A stretch of DNA of 64,000 bases, taken from contig JAFGXR010000003.1 of the NCBI GenBank assembly GCA_016936555.1, positions 1 through 64,000 on the forward strand. The letters run 5' to 3'. The position numbers and the translations under genes are program-made. Below, piece after piece: positions 34,398 to 43,555 of this stretch (its first letter is position 1; each line of letters starts with the position of its first letter). Under the pieces are notes generated by a model. It was given only the letters and a program-made list of their open reading frames with translations. It was not told where the DNA came from and did no database searches. This stretch comes from Spirochaetales bacterium. Its GTDB lineage: Bacteria; Spirochaetota; Spirochaetia; DSM-2461.

Positions 34398-35414
34398 ATG
34401 CTTAAATACATCTTAAAAAGACTGGCTCTTCTTCTTCCAACCCTTTTCGGCGTCATCACACTGGTATTTTTTATGATAGCCCTGGCACCGGGAGATCCGG
34501 CGCGGGTTATGCTGGGAGAGAGAGCGACAGCCGATAGCGTGGAACAGCTGCGCCACGATCTGGGGCTGGACAAACCTCTTTACGTGCAGTACGGACTCTA
34601 CCTCCAGAGAGTCGTTAAACTCGATCTGGGGAAATCCATTAAATCGGGTCAGAAAGTCTCGGAAGAGATCTGGGATCATTTCCCGGCGACCATCGAACTG
34701 ACCATATGGGCCATGATCTTCTCCACGGTAGTGGGGATTATAATCGGAGTCCTTTCAGCCACAAGAAAAAACGGATGGATCGATTTCGCCTCCATGGGAG
34801 GGGCGCTGATGGGAGTGTCCATGCCTGTATTCTGGCTGGCTCTGGTACTCATCATGATCTTTTCAGTCAAGCTCGATATGTTCCCCACGGGCGGACGGAT
34901 GAACATCCGCTACTACTTCACTCCCATTACGGGCCTTTATGTCCTCGACGGGATCCTGATCTTCTTTAAATCGGGAGATATTAAAGTCTTTATCTCGGCG
35001 CTCCACCATCTGGTGCTGCCCGCTGTCGCTCTGGGAACCATTCCCCTTGCCATCATTGCCAGAATCACCCGAAGCTCCATGCTCGAAGTGCTCAATCAGG
35101 ACTATATAAAAACAGCGAGAAGCGCCGGTATCAAAGAGAGTAAGGTCATCTACCGCTACGCCTTGAAGAACGCACTGCTTCCTATTATAACTGTCATCGG
35201 GCTCCAGTTCGGGCTGCTCCTTTCGGGTGCCATTCTGACCGAGACGGTTTTTGCCTGGCCTGGTATCGGAAAATGGATATACCATGCCATTGAAGCCAGG
35301 GACTATCCTGCCGTTCAGGGCGGCATCATCGTTATTTCGACTACATTCGTATTGATAAACCTGGTCGTGGATATTCTCTACTCCATTGTCAATCCGAAAA
35401 TCAGGCTCAGCTAG
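34398..35414 (+). CDS. dppB: Peptide-type ABC transporter permease, DppB
   Basis: A 338-aa membrane permease of the DppB/OppB family: N-terminal RLALLLPTLFGVITLVFFM with PGDPA, then six helices, and the coupling loop DYIKTARSAGIKESKVIYRY (about 235-254) with family Asp-Tyr-hydrophobic-Thr-Ala-Arg-Ala/Ser-Gly. It follows the MITE-like repeat and is 14 bases ahead of the DppC gene. A typical length for the family. Confidence 0.93.
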   Translation: MLKYILKRLALLLPTLFGVITLVFFMIALAPGDPARVMLGERATADSVEQLRHDLGLDKPLYVQYGLYLQRVVKLDLGKSIKSGQKVSEEIWDHFPATIELTIWAMIFSTVVGIIIGVLSATRKNGWIDFASMGGALMGVSMPVFWLALVLIMIFSVKLDMFPTGGRMNIRYYFTPITGLYVLDGILIFFKSGDIKVFISALHHLVLPAVALGTIPLAIIARITRSSMLEVLNQDYIKTARSAGIKESKVIYRYALKNALLPIITVIGLQFGLLLSGAILTETVFAWPGIGKWIYHAIEARDYPAVQGGIIVISTTFVLINLVVDILYSIVNPKIRLS

Positions 35415-35428
35415 GTGGAGAAATAGAG

Positions 35429-36304
35429 ATGGAAAATACAGAACAGAATAAACTGGAAAAAAACAGCCTATTGAAGGAAGCTCTGTTTCAGCTCAAAGGA
35501 AACAAGCCGGCTATCATAGGTTTCATAATAATTGCGGCCTTTATCATAATGGCCATTTTCGCGCCCTACCTGACTCCCTTCTCTCCGACGGATCAGGATA
35601 TTTCCATAAGGAAAACAGCTCCTTTTGTAACGGAACATCTGCTGGGAACAGACGACCTCGGCAGAGACCTTCTGACAAGAATCATCTTCGGATCGAGGAT
35701 ATCTCTTATAATTGGAACAATTTCCGTAGGCATATCCCTTACATTCGGAATTCTTATCGGGTTGCTCAGCGGCTATATCGGCGGCTGGTTTGACAATATT
35801 GTTCAGCGGCTTGTCGATATCATGCTGGCCTTCCCCTATATACTGCTGACGATTGTTATCGTCGCCCTGCTGGGGCCGTCACTGGTCAACGCGATGATCG
35901 CCATAGGAATTTCTCAGATTCCAAGCTACATAAGAGTTGTCCGCGCCTCGGTTCTGGCGGAAAAGGAAAATGATTACGTTACGGCCGAAAGGTCTCTGGG
36001 AGCTTCCGACCGGGAGCTGATGTTCAAATCGATTCTTCCCAACTGCATCGCGCCTATTTTCGTCCAGGCGACACTGGGCATCGGGAATGCCATTCTCAGC
36101 TCGGCCGCCCTGTCCTTTCTCGGACTCGGCGCCCAGCCGCCCACACCGGAATGGGGGCTCATGATCGCCAGTTCGCGGGAATTCGTCACTTCGGCCTGGT
36201 GGATCGTCACCTTCCCCGGCATTGCCGTATTCCTCACCGTTCTGGGATTCAACCTCCTGGCCGACGGTTTGCGAGATGTTTTAGACCCAAGGATGAAAAG
36301 CTGA
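35429..36304 (+). CDS. dppC: Peptide-type ABC transporter permease, DppC
   Basis: A 291-aa permease that pairs with DppB. It has the family N-terminal extension, one helix (NKPAIIGFIIIAAFIIMAIF), then HLLGTDDLGRDLLTRIIFGS, the signature of OppC/DppC, and the coupling loop DYVTAERSLGASDRELMFK. GGTGGAGAAATAGAG precedes the ATG. The next start overlaps its last codons by 1-2 bases. Confidence 0.93.
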   Translation: MENTEQNKLEKNSLLKEALFQLKGNKPAIIGFIIIAAFIIMAIFAPYLTPFSPTDQDISIRKTAPFVTEHLLGTDDLGRDLLTRIIFGSRISLIIGTISVGISLTFGILIGLLSGYIGGWFDNIVQRLVDIMLAFPYILLTIVIVALLGPSLVNAMIAIGISQIPSYIRVVRASVLAEKENDYVTAERSLGASDRELMFKSILPNCIAPIFVQATLGIGNAILSSAALSFLGLGAQPPTPEWGLMIASSREFVTSAWWIVTFPGIAVFLTVLGFNLLADGLRDVLDPRMKS

Positions 36305-36305
36305 T

Positions 36306-37316
36306 ATGAAAGATACAAATACAAGAGAAACTCTCCTTTCCATGGAGAACGTCAATGTCAGTTTCAAAACCCACAGAGGAACTGTCCGGGCTGTGAGAAA
36401 CCTGAACCTGAAGATAAATAAAGGGGACACCCTGGCTCTGGTCGGCGAATCGGGCTGCGGAAAATCCGTTACAGCCCACACCATCAATCAGCTGATCCCC
36501 ATGCCTCCCGGTGTCATCGAAAGCGGTAAGGTCATTTTCGAAGGACGGGACCTTCTGAAACTGAATATAAAAGAAGTCGCCAAATTGCGGGGGGAGAAAA
36601 TCTCCATGATTTTTCAGGAACCCATGACTTCGCTCAATCCGGTTTTCAAGATCGGAGACCAGATCGCTGAAGTTTTTATGACCCACCGGCAAATCTCCAG
36701 AAAGGAAGCTCTGAAGAGAACGGTCGATCTTCTCAACCTGGTAAAAATTCCGGCAGCAGAAAAGAGAATCAACGATTATCCCCATCAGCTGTCGGGAGGA
36801 ATGAGACAGCGCGCCATGATCGCCATGGCCCTGGCATCCCCAGAACCGGGACTGCTCATCGCCGACGAACCGACAACGGCTCTGGACGTGACCATTCAGG
36901 CACAGATTCTCCGGCTCATTTCCGATCTGAAAAAAGATGTGAATATGTCCGTTCTTCTCATTACCCATGATATGGGTGTCGTAGCGGAAACAGCGGACCG
37001 GGTCGTCGTCATGTATGCCGGCAGAAAAGTCGAGGAAGCCGATGTTTACTCTCTGTTCGATAATCCGAAACACCCCTATACACTGGGACTGCTCAACTCT
37101 CTTCCTTCCAACGAGAAGTATCACAATGCGGAACGACTCGAGGCGATAAAGGGAACCATTCCCGACCTGCTGACAATCGGCGATGGCTGTCCCTTTGAAA
37201 ACCGGTGCCCCGATGCCGGCCCCAAATGTTCCGGAACCTTCCCCGAAGAGACAAAAATCGGGGAAGACCATTCGGTCTGGTGCCACTACCTTGAGAATCA
37301 GGAGCCTTCAAAATGA
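36306..37316 (+). CDS. dppD: Peptide-type ABC transporter ATPase, DppD
   Basis: A 336-aa ATPase: Walker A GESGCGKSVTAHTI (about 47), Q-loop FQEPMTSLNP, signature LSGGMRQRAMIAMALA, Walker B LLIADEPTTALD, H-loop THDMG. The C-terminal extension contains the cysteine cluster typical of DppD/DppF, CPFENRCPDAGPKCSG (with a fourth Cys in SVWCHYLE), which in relatives binds a 4Fe-4S cluster. The stop overlaps the next start by 4 bases. Confidence 0.94.
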   Translation: MKDTNTRETLLSMENVNVSFKTHRGTVRAVRNLNLKINKGDTLALVGESGCGKSVTAHTINQLIPMPPGVIESGKVIFEGRDLLKLNIKEVAKLRGEKISMIFQEPMTSLNPVFKIGDQIAEVFMTHRQISRKEALKRTVDLLNLVKIPAAEKRINDYPHQLSGGMRQRAMIAMALASPEPGLLIADEPTTALDVTIQAQILRLISDLKKDVNMSVLLITHDMGVVAETADRVVVMYAGRKVEEADVYSLFDNPKHPYTLGLLNSLPSNEKYHNAERLEAIKGTIPDLLTIGDGCPFENRCPDAGPKCSGTFPEETKIGEDHSVWCHYLENQEPSK

Positions 37317-38284
37317 AAGAGAATGTACTGGAAGTTAAAAACCTGAAAACCTATTTCACTTTGAAGAGCGAAAGAATCGGTTCCGAACCGGAAGTGGTCA
37401 AAGCTGTCAATGATCTGTCCTTTGAAGTGAAAAAAGGGGAAATCCTCGGCATAGTCGGCGAATCGGGCTGCGGAAAGTCGACGCTGGGCAAAACCATTAT
37501 GCGTTTGAACCATAAAACCGAGGGAACCATTAGCTATAAAGGTTCGGAAATTTTCGATCTGGATAAAAATGAACTGAAGGATTTCCGGAAAGAGATGCAG
37601 ATGGTCTTTCAGGATCCTTTTTCCTCTCTCAATCCGAGAAAGAAAGTCGGCGACCTTCTGGCTCAGCCCCTGAAGATTCACGGCATGACCGATAAAAAAG
37701 AGATTGATGAGAAAATCAACGCCATTATGAGAGAGGTCGGAATCAACCCCGCTTACAAAGGACGGTTCCCCCATCAGTTTTCCGGAGGCCAGAGACAGAG
37801 AATCGGAATCGCCCGGGCTCTGATGCTCAATCCCGAGTTTATAATCTGCGACGAAGCAGTTTCAGCGCTGGACGTTTCCATTCAGGCCCAGGTGATTAAC
37901 CTGCTCCTGGATCTTCACGACAAATACGGCTTCACCTATATTTTTATCGCCCATGATCTGGCCGTCGTCGAGTTTATCTCCACGCGGATTCTTGTCATGT
38001 ATCTGGGCAAGATCGTTGAAACGGCCGACAAGGATGTTCTGGTTAAAACCCATATGCATCCCTATACGAAGGCGCTGTTCAACGCGTTCCCCGCGACCGA
38101 TCCCCAGGGGCGGGAGAATAAAGAACAGGTGGTGATGGGGGATGTCCCCTCTCCGATCAAACCGCCGTCGGGCTGCCATTTCCACCCCCGCTGCCCCCAT
38201 GCGAAGGACATCTGCCGGGAGAAATACCCGGAACTGAAGGAAGTGGAACCGGGCCATAAAGTGGCCTGCTGGCTTTACGAATAA
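37313..38284 (+). CDS. dppF: Peptide-type ABC transporter ATPase, DppF
   Basis: A 323-aa ATPase: Walker A GESGCGKSTLGKTI, Q-loop FQDPFSSLNPRKKVGD, signature FSGGQRQRIGIARAL, Walker B FIICDEAVSALD (the usual DEPVSALD has Pro; here Ala), H-loop AHDLAVVE. The C-terminal cysteine cluster is CHFHPRCPHAKDICREKYPE plus a later CWLYE, as in DppF. It is last in the operon and is followed by a terminator. Confidence 0.93.
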   Translation: MKENVLEVKNLKTYFTLKSERIGSEPEVVKAVNDLSFEVKKGEILGIVGESGCGKSTLGKTIMRLNHKTEGTISYKGSEIFDLDKNELKDFRKEMQMVFQDPFSSLNPRKKVGDLLAQPLKIHGMTDKKEIDEKINAIMREVGINPAYKGRFPHQFSGGQRQRIGIARALMLNPEFIICDEAVSALDVSIQAQVINLLLDLHDKYGFTYIFIAHDLAVVEFISTRILVMYLGKIVETADKDVLVKTHMHPYTKALFNAFPATDPQGRENKEQVVMGDVPSPIKPPSGCHFHPRCPHAKDICREKYPELKEVEPGHKVACWLYE

Positions 38285-38304
38285 AAAAGATTTTCTTGAA
38301 TGCA

Positions 38305-38347
38305 AGCTGCTGAAAAAGCCTGAACGGCCGGATCGGCAGCTTTTTTT
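38305..38347 (+). terminator. Intrinsic terminator of the dpp-type operon
   Basis: AGCTGC (38305-38310) pairs with GCAGCT (38336-38341), with an inner GCC/GGC stem; seven Ts follow at 38341-38347. Confidence 0.85.
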
Positions 38348-38350
38348 ACA

Positions 38351-38383
38351 ATTAACTGATTCTTAACATAACCCTAATCTTTT
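38351..38383 (+). promoter_or_regulatory. Pho box-like array upstream of pstS
   Basis: Three 11-bp units, ATTAACTGATT, CTTAACATAAC and CCTAATCTTTT, place TTAAC-like cores at 38352, 38363 and 38374. The 11-bp spacing and core match PhoP/PhoB boxes of the Bacillus type. The site ends about 75 bases before the pstS ATG, and the same pattern precedes pstC and the chemoreceptor gene. Confidence 0.7.
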
Positions 38384-38457
38384 CCAAAAATAGCTCCCCT
38401 ATCTTGTGTTCAACAAAAGAGAATAATTTGCAATGCAAATATAAAGGAGTTTTTACG

Positions 38458-39450
38458 ATGAAAAAAGCACTGACAATGGTACTGGCCGCTCTTGTAGCCG
38501 CAACTGTATTCGCCGGCGGACAGCAGGAAGGCACAAAGGCTGATGATGGAAAATTCGCATGGATTACCGAATCTGAAGACGGAGTTCTTCCCGGAGTCAA
38601 TCCCCTTGAAGTCAGCGGAGATATCATCACCGCGGGATCTTCCACAGTATTCCCCCTTTCCGAAGCTATGGCTGAAAGATTCGCCGATGAAGGATACGCC
38701 TTCAACATAACCGTAGACTCTATCGGTTCAGGTGGCGGATTTGAAAGATTCTGTGTAGCCGGAGAAACAGATATCGCCAATGCATCCAGACCAATCAAAG
38801 ATAAAGAGAGAACAGCTGCTGCTGAAATCGGAAGAGAGCCCATCGAGTTCAGAGTCGGAACCGACGCACTGGCAGTAACTGTTTCCAGTAACAATACCTT
38901 TGTTAAAGATGTAACCATGGAAGAGCTGGCAAAAATCTTTACGTCCGAAAAATGGAGCGATGTAAGATCCAGCTGGCCCAACGAAAAAATCCTGAAGTTT
39001 ATCCCCGGAACGGACTCGGGTACTTTCGACTACTTCGTTGAAGAAGTATATGACAAGGATCCTTCTGCTCTTCTCGGAACCTCTGACCTGCAGATGTCGG
39101 AAGATGACAACATCCTGGTTCAGGGAATCTCCGAGTCGCCCTACGGTATCGGCTTTTTCGGATACGCCTACTATGTTGAGAACCAGAGTATCCTCTCCGT
39201 TCTCAATATCGACGGTGTCGAACCCAACAAGGCCAACGTCGATGCAGCGGCTTACCCCCTGGCGAGACCCCTGTTCATCTACTCCGATGCAAAAATCATG
39301 AAATCCAAGCCCCAGGTTGCCGCCTTCATTGCCTTCTACCTGACTTATGTCAATGAAGAAATTACTAGAGTCGGTTACTTCCCTGCCAATGAAAGCGTTC
39401 TTGCCGGCGGAAAACAGGCCTGGCTGAAAGCTGTTGAAGGCATGTACTGA
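38458..39450 (+). CDS. pstS: Phosphate-binding protein PstS
   Basis: A 330-aa exported receptor of the high-affinity phosphate importer. The signal peptide (MKKALTMVLAALVAATVFA) is followed by GGQQEGTKAD, with no cysteine. Phosphate-contact segments are AGSSTVFPLSEAMAERFADE, VDSIGSGGGFERF, DIANASRP, and PGTDSGTFDYFVEEV. The ATG at 38458 is chosen because AAAGGAGT lies 8 bases upstream and the signal peptide begins there. A Pho box-like array precedes it, and a terminator follows before pstC. Confidence 0.94.
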   Translation: MKKALTMVLAALVAATVFAGGQQEGTKADDGKFAWITESEDGVLPGVNPLEVSGDIITAGSSTVFPLSEAMAERFADEGYAFNITVDSIGSGGGFERFCVAGETDIANASRPIKDKERTAAAEIGREPIEFRVGTDALAVTVSSNNTFVKDVTMEELAKIFTSEKWSDVRSSWPNEKILKFIPGTDSGTFDYFVEEVYDKDPSALLGTSDLQMSEDDNILVQGISESPYGIGFFGYAYYVENQSILSVLNIDGVEPNKANVDAAAYPLARPLFIYSDAKIMKSKPQVAAFIAFYLTYVNEEITRVGYFPANESVLAGGKQAWLKAVEGMY

Positions 39451-39485
39451 TTCATTACCTTAAAAAGGATTAACTGAAATTATGT

Positions 39486-39517
39486 AAGAGGCTGTATTCC
39501 CGCAGCCTCTTTTTTTA
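39486..39517 (+). terminator. Intrinsic terminator between pstS and pstC
   Basis: AAGAGGCTG (39486-39494) pairs with CAGCCTCTT (39503-39511) across an 8-base loop, with a T-run to 39517. Confidence 0.9.
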
Positions 39518-39539
39518 TTCCAATTCTTCAGCAGGACGA

Positions 39540-39572
39540 TTTAACACAATCCTAACAATACATTAACCAATT
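39540..39572 (+). promoter_or_regulatory. Pho box-like array upstream of pstC
   Basis: TTTAACACAAT, CCTAACAATAC and ATTAACCAATT run end to end at an exact 11-bp period, the clearest array in the window. It lies 60 bases before the pstC start and just after the pstS terminator, so pstCAB-phoU has its own phosphate-controlled promoter. Confidence 0.75.
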
Positions 39573-39631
39573 ACCAAAACTCAGCTGATATTTTCACAAG
39601 AGACAATCAAAGATCTGTTAAAGGATATCAA

Positions 39632-40543
39632 ATGGCAGAAATAGACATGAACTGGTACAAGCCCAAGCCGAAGTATCATGAGAAATTCATCCAATGGTTT
39701 CTCCTCTTCTGTGCGGCCATCAGTATTTTTATTACATTGGGGATTATTATAATCCTCGGGCAGGAATCTCTGCTCTTTTTCAAGGAGGTCAGTATTGTCG
39801 AGTTTCTGACTTCGACAAGATGGCAGCCCATGATCGATGAATTCGGCGTATGGCCTCTTCTGAACTCCACATTGATAACAAGCTTTATCGCCATGGCAGT
39901 GGCAGCCCCTCTCGGGTTGTTTGTTGCTATTTACCTGAGTGAATACGCAACAGACAAAGTTAGGGGAATCCTGAAACCGATTCTGGAAATTCTAGCAGGA
40001 ATTCCCACAGTAGTTTACGGATATTTCGCCCTTACATTTATGACACCGTTGCTCAGACTGATCTTCGGTGCCGATACAGTGGATATCTACAACACAGCCT
40101 CTGCCGGCCTGGTTATGGGAATTCTCATTCTCCCTCTGGTCACTTCCGTTACAGAGGACGCCTTGAAGGCCGTGCCCTACTCGCTCAGGGAAGCCTCTTT
40201 CGGACTGGGCGCGACAAAACTGGAAACAAGTCTCAGCGTCGTCGTTCCCGCCGCATTCAGCGGCATAGCCGCCGCCTTCATTCTCGGGCTCAGCCGCGCC
40301 GTCGGAGAGACGATGATTGTGGCTCTGGCGGCCGGTGCGGGGCCGAACTTCACCTTTAATCCATTTAAAGCGGCGGAAACACTGACCGGCTATATCGTCC
40401 GCATATCAGGAGGGGACATCAGCTACAACACGGTTGACTACAACAGCATTTTCGCCCTTGGTCTCCTTCTGTTTCTCATTACGCTGACTCTGAACATAAT
40501 CAGCCGCAGACTGGTCCGCAAATATCAGGAGGTTTACGATTAA
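39632..40543 (+). CDS. pstC: Phosphate ABC transporter permease PstC
   Basis: A 303-aa membrane permease with six helices. The coupling loop is VPYSLREASFGLGATKLETS (about 180-199), and RAVGETMIVALAAGAGPNF is the PstC signature (about 226-244). It forms the channel with PstA, whose gene starts on its last base (TAATG overlap). AAAGGATATC precedes the ATG. Confidence 0.95.
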   Translation: MAEIDMNWYKPKPKYHEKFIQWFLLFCAAISIFITLGIIIILGQESLLFFKEVSIVEFLTSTRWQPMIDEFGVWPLLNSTLITSFIAMAVAAPLGLFVAIYLSEYATDKVRGILKPILEILAGIPTVVYGYFALTFMTPLLRLIFGADTVDIYNTASAGLVMGILILPLVTSVTEDALKAVPYSLREASFGLGATKLETSLSVVVPAAFSGIAAAFILGLSRAVGETMIVALAAGAGPNFTFNPFKAAETLTGYIVRISGGDISYNTVDYNSIFALGLLLFLITLTLNIISRRLVRKYQEVYD

Positions 40544-41772
40544 TGTCCGATTTTACCGACAACGTTAAACGCCGCATGAAGATAAGCAGCGGCTGGAATA
40601 TGGTTTTCACAATTTCAACTGTCATCGGCATCATCATGCTGATTATGCTGCTTCTCAATATCATCAATGGAGCTTTCGGCTATGTGGTTATTGAAAACAC
40701 CATAGAACCGACAGAGCTTGTCAGTTCGGGAAACCTGGACGAACTTCAGAAAGAAGATCTGATCGGGATACTGGAAGCGAACCTCTCGAAAGGCCTGATA
40801 CGCCGCTTCGAGAATGAAAAGGCCCTTGCCGACCGCTCGAAAACAGAGATCATGTCTCTTGTTTTCGAAAGAATCATTGAGCCGAGAGTCATAGAAAGCT
40901 GGACTCTGTCGGAATCCATCCTCGGGAAGAATGCCATTATTTCCCATTGCGAAGAAGAATACCCGGGAGCCCATATTCAGTTCCGGTTCTGGCTGAACGG
41001 AAATTTTCTGACAAAACAGCAGTCGAGCATTCCCGAGTTTGCAGGAATCAGAACAGCCATTCTCGGCAGTTTCATGATAATAATCATAACGGTTCTCTTC
41101 GCCTTCCCCGTCGGGGTGAGCGCGGCTATTTATCTGGAAGAATACGCGATGGATAACAGATTCACCCGGTTTATCCAGGTGAACATCTACAACCTGTCCG
41201 GCGTCCCCTCCATCATTTACGGCCTGCTGGGACTGACGGTTTTCGTACGCTGGATGGGGCCGTTGACAAGCGGTATTATTTTCGGTTTGAACGATCCTTC
41301 GACTTCCAACGGAAGAACCATTCTATCGGCCGGATTGACGCTGGGAATTCTCATCCTGCCGATTATCATCATCAATGCTCAGGAAGCCATCAGGGCCGTC
41401 CCCCAGTCACTCCGCCAGGCGGGATACGGAGTCGGTGCTACAAAATGGCAGACCATATGGTCCCATGTTCTGCCGATTTCAATGGACAGGATCCTGACCG
41501 GAACCATTCTGGCCGTTTCGAGAGCCATCGGGGAAACAGCCCCGATCGTTGTAATCGGTGCCTCGACTTTCCTATCGGTCGATCCTTCCAATATTTTCTC
41601 GAAGTTTACAACCCTGCCTATACAGATATATCAGTGGACTGCAAGGCCGCAGCCCGAATTCAGACATATCGCTGCCGCCGCGATCCTGGTCCTGCTGGCC
41701 ATGCTGCTGACAATGAACGGCTTTGCGATTTTCACCAGAAACAGACTAAACAGGAAAAGGAGTGCCAACTGA
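40543..41772 (+). CDS. pstA: Phosphate ABC transporter permease PstA, with enlarged periplasmic loop
   Basis: A 409-aa permease; typical PstA is 280-300 aa. The core is standard: coupling loop [20 protein letters not shown] (about 285-304) and [19 protein letters not shown] (about 326-344). The extra residues form a loop of about 120 aa between the first two helices (about 45-165), charged and partly helical ([20 protein letters not shown]), with no domain I recognise. It overlaps pstC and pstB by one base each. Confidence 0.93.
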   Translation: MSDFTDNVKRRMKISSGWNMVFTISTVIGIIMLIMLLLNIINGAFGYVVIENTIEPTELVSSGNLDELQKEDLIGILEANLSKGLIRRFENEKALADRSKTEIMSLVFERIIEPRVIESWTLSESILGKNAIISHCEEEYPGAHIQFRFWLNGNFLTKQQSSIPEFAGIRTAILGSFMIIIITVLFAFPVGVSAAIYLEEYAMDNRFTRFIQVNIYNLSGVPSIIYGLLGLTVFVRWMGPLTSGIIFGLNDPSTSNGRTILSAGLTLGILILPIIIINAQEAIRAVPQSLRQAGYGVGATKWQTIWSHVLPISMDRILTGTILAVSRAIGETAPIVVIGASTFLSVDPSNIFSKFTTLPIQIYQWTARPQPEFRHIAAAAILVLLAMLLTMNGFAIFTRNRLNRKRSAN

Positions 41773-42596
41773 TGAGCTCTCTAATGGAAGAAAACAGAGA
41801 AATGAAAAACAGGGATAACAATGCTGCCGAAAAGGATTATGTAGTCTCGCTTAAGGACCTGAATGTATTTTACGGCGATTTTCACGCAGTGGACAACGTC
41901 AACCTCAACCTCGAAAAAAACAAAGTTACAGCCCTGATCGGACCTTCGGGCTGCGGAAAGAGCACGGTTCTCCGCTCTATAAACAGAATGAATGAACTCC
42001 TGCCTGAAACAAGGGTTGAAGGCGAAATACTCTTCGACGGCATCAATATAAATCAGGCTAAAGTGGATGCCGTAGCCGTACGGAGACGAATCGGCATGGT
42101 TTTTCAGAAGCCCAACCCTTTCCCCAAGAGCATCTATGAAAACATTGCCTGGGGGGCCAAAATCAACGGCTACAAAGGCGATATGGATGAGCTGGTGGAA
42201 AAATCTCTGAAAAAAGCTGCTCTCTGGAAAGAGGTGAAAGACAAACTGAAGCAAAGCGCCATGAGGCTTTCGGGCGGACAGCAGCAGAGGCTCTGTATAG
42301 CCAGAACTATCGCCGTTGAGCCTGAAGTGATTCTGATGGACGAACCGGCTTCGGCTCTGGACCCCATTGCGACCGGACGGATCGAAGAATTGATCTTCGA
42401 ATTGAAGGAAAACTTTACCATAGCTATCGTGACCCACAATATGCATCAGGCGGGACGCATCAGCGACTACACGGCTTTTTTCCTGGTCAACAATGAAAGG
42501 AAGGGGCATCTGGTCGAATACGGCGTAACAAACGACCTGTTCCTCAATCCGAAAGACAAAAGAACCGAAGAATATATCAGCGGTAAGTTTGGCTAA
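41772..42596 (+). CDS. pstB: Phosphate ABC transporter ATPase PstB
   Basis: A 274-aa ATPase. Walker [20 protein letters not shown]-loop [15 protein letters not shown], signature [17 protein letters not shown], Walker [21 protein letters not shown] and H-loop [17 protein letters not shown] all match PstB closely. The ATG at 41772 overlaps the pstA stop (TGATG). A short N-terminal extension of about 20 aa precedes the ABC domain. A hairpin element and phoU follow. Confidence 0.96.
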   Translation: MSSLMEENREMKNRDNNAAEKDYVVSLKDLNVFYGDFHAVDNVNLNLEKNKVTALIGPSGCGKSTVLRSINRMNELLPETRVEGEILFDGININQAKVDAVAVRRRIGMVFQKPNPFPKSIYENIAWGAKINGYKGDMDELVEKSLKKAALWKEVKDKLKQSAMRLSGGQQQRLCIARTIAVEPEVILMDEPASALDPIATGRIEELIFELKENFTIAIVTHNMHQAGRISDYTAFFLVNNERKGHLVEYGVTNDLFLNPKDKRTEEYISGKFG

Positions 42597-42602
42597 AGAT
42601 AA

Positions 42603-42635
42603 TGCGCGGGGACGCGGTAGCGTCGGATCTGCGCA
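42603..42635. repeat. Hairpin element between pstB and phoU
   Basis: TGCGC (42603-42607) pairs with GCGCA (42631-42635), and inside it GACGC (42611-42615) pairs with GCGTC (42620-42624). GACGCGGTAGCGTCGGATC is nearly identical to the hairpin at 15379-15396. Confidence 0.5.
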
Positions 42636-42701
42636 CTTAGTCTGCCCGCTGATATCCAGAGAGATCTGATGCGGAAAATTAATAAGGAGCTTTATAAAAA
42701 C

Positions 42702-43358
42702 ATGGAAGTCAGAACCCATTTTCACAATGAATTAAACAGAGTCTTCCGGGACGTTATCACCATGGGGGATATGGTCCGGGATTTATTGAATAAAGGTCTG
42801 GACAGTCTGCTCAATGCCAATGAGATTCTGGCCAGGGAAGTTATAGAAGAAGACCAGAAAATCGACGATATGCAGATGAAGATCGAGGACGAGTGTACTC
42901 TGATCATAGCCAAGGAGACGCCGGTCGCTACGGAACTGAGGGAAGTCCTGACGGTGATAAAAATCGCCAATGAGCTGGAGCGTCTGGGAGATCATGCCAA
43001 ACACATGGCCAAAAGAGCCGGAAAGGTGAGCACGGAAGGATTGAAAATAGCCGGTCCGACTCTGAAGGAAATGAATGATTTCGGCATTCAGATGGTCAAA
43101 GAGGCCCTCGAGTCTTTTCTTGAGCTCGATTCGTCGTGGGCCAGGGAAATTGCCGAAAGGGATAATTTCATCGATCAGAAGTATTATGCCCTCTATGACA
43201 AACTGATAAACATTATAAAAGAGAAACCCTATAAAGCCGAAAACCTGGTACCCCTTCTCTTCCTCAACCGCTATCTTGAGCGGATCGGAGACAGGGTGAC
43301 CAATATCTGCGAATGTATCGTCTATTCGAAAACGAATAAACATGTCGAATTAAACTAA
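42702..43358 (+). CDS. phoU: Phosphate-signalling protein PhoU
   Basis: A 218-aa all-helical protein of two three-helix bundles that links Pst to the PhoR-type kinase and dampens the Pho response. Repeated metal-binding motifs are visible as EL..VLTVIKIANELERLGDH (about 75-95) and LLFLNRYLERIGDRVTNICE (about 185-205), the E/DxxxD pattern of PhoU. The ATG at 42702 is preferred to the in-frame ATG at 42669 because AAGGAG lies about 12 bases upstream and MEVRTHFHNEL fits the family N-terminus. Confidence 0.93.
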   Translation: MEVRTHFHNELNRVFRDVITMGDMVRDLLNKGLDSLLNANEILAREVIEEDQKIDDMQMKIEDECTLIIAKETPVATELREVLTVIKIANELERLGDHAKHMAKRAGKVSTEGLKIAGPTLKEMNDFGIQMVKEALESFLELDSSWAREIAERDNFIDQKYYALYDKLINIIKEKPYKAENLVPLLFLNRYLERIGDRVTNICECIVYSKTNKHVELN

Positions 43359-43364
43359 AAAATC

Positions 43365-43449
43365 ACCGCCCTGCCGTCGAGACTGGAAGCCCGACGCCCT
43401 GTTAGGGATCCGGTTTTCAGGATATCCTTTTTCAGATTCGCAGGGCGGT
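43365..43449 (+). terminator. Long-range hairpin after phoU
   Basis: ACCGCCCTGC (43365-43374) is the exact complement of GCAGGGCGGT (43440-43449), followed by TTTTCAATT. The 65-base loop is long, so it may be a weak terminator. Confidence 0.55.
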
Positions 43450-43476
43450 TTTCAATTAATAAGAATCCAACGGAAA

Positions 43477-43509
43477 ACTAACCGATTCCTAACCGGATAA
43501 TCATAGGAT
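43477..43509 (+). promoter_or_regulatory. Pho box-like array upstream of the chemoreceptor gene
   Basis: ACTAACCGATT and CCTAACCGGAT are consecutive 11-bp units, with a weaker AATCATAGGAT third unit. The array ends 47 bases before the start of the chemoreceptor gene and resembles those of pstS and pstC. Confidence 0.65.
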
Positions 43510-43555
43510 AGGCCTATCTCAAAAAGTATCAACTTGATTAAGAAAGGATTATCTC

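Noticed and set aside
36249-37286. A 345-codon minus-strand frame opposite the DppD gene
   Set aside because: A shadow of a complete ABC ATPase; no motifs and a low-complexity FQ/FE-rich translation.
42669-42701. Upstream start of phoU at ATG 42669
   Set aside because: It has no good Shine-Dalgarno, and the 11 extra residues do not fit the PhoU family; ATG 42702 has AAGGAG.
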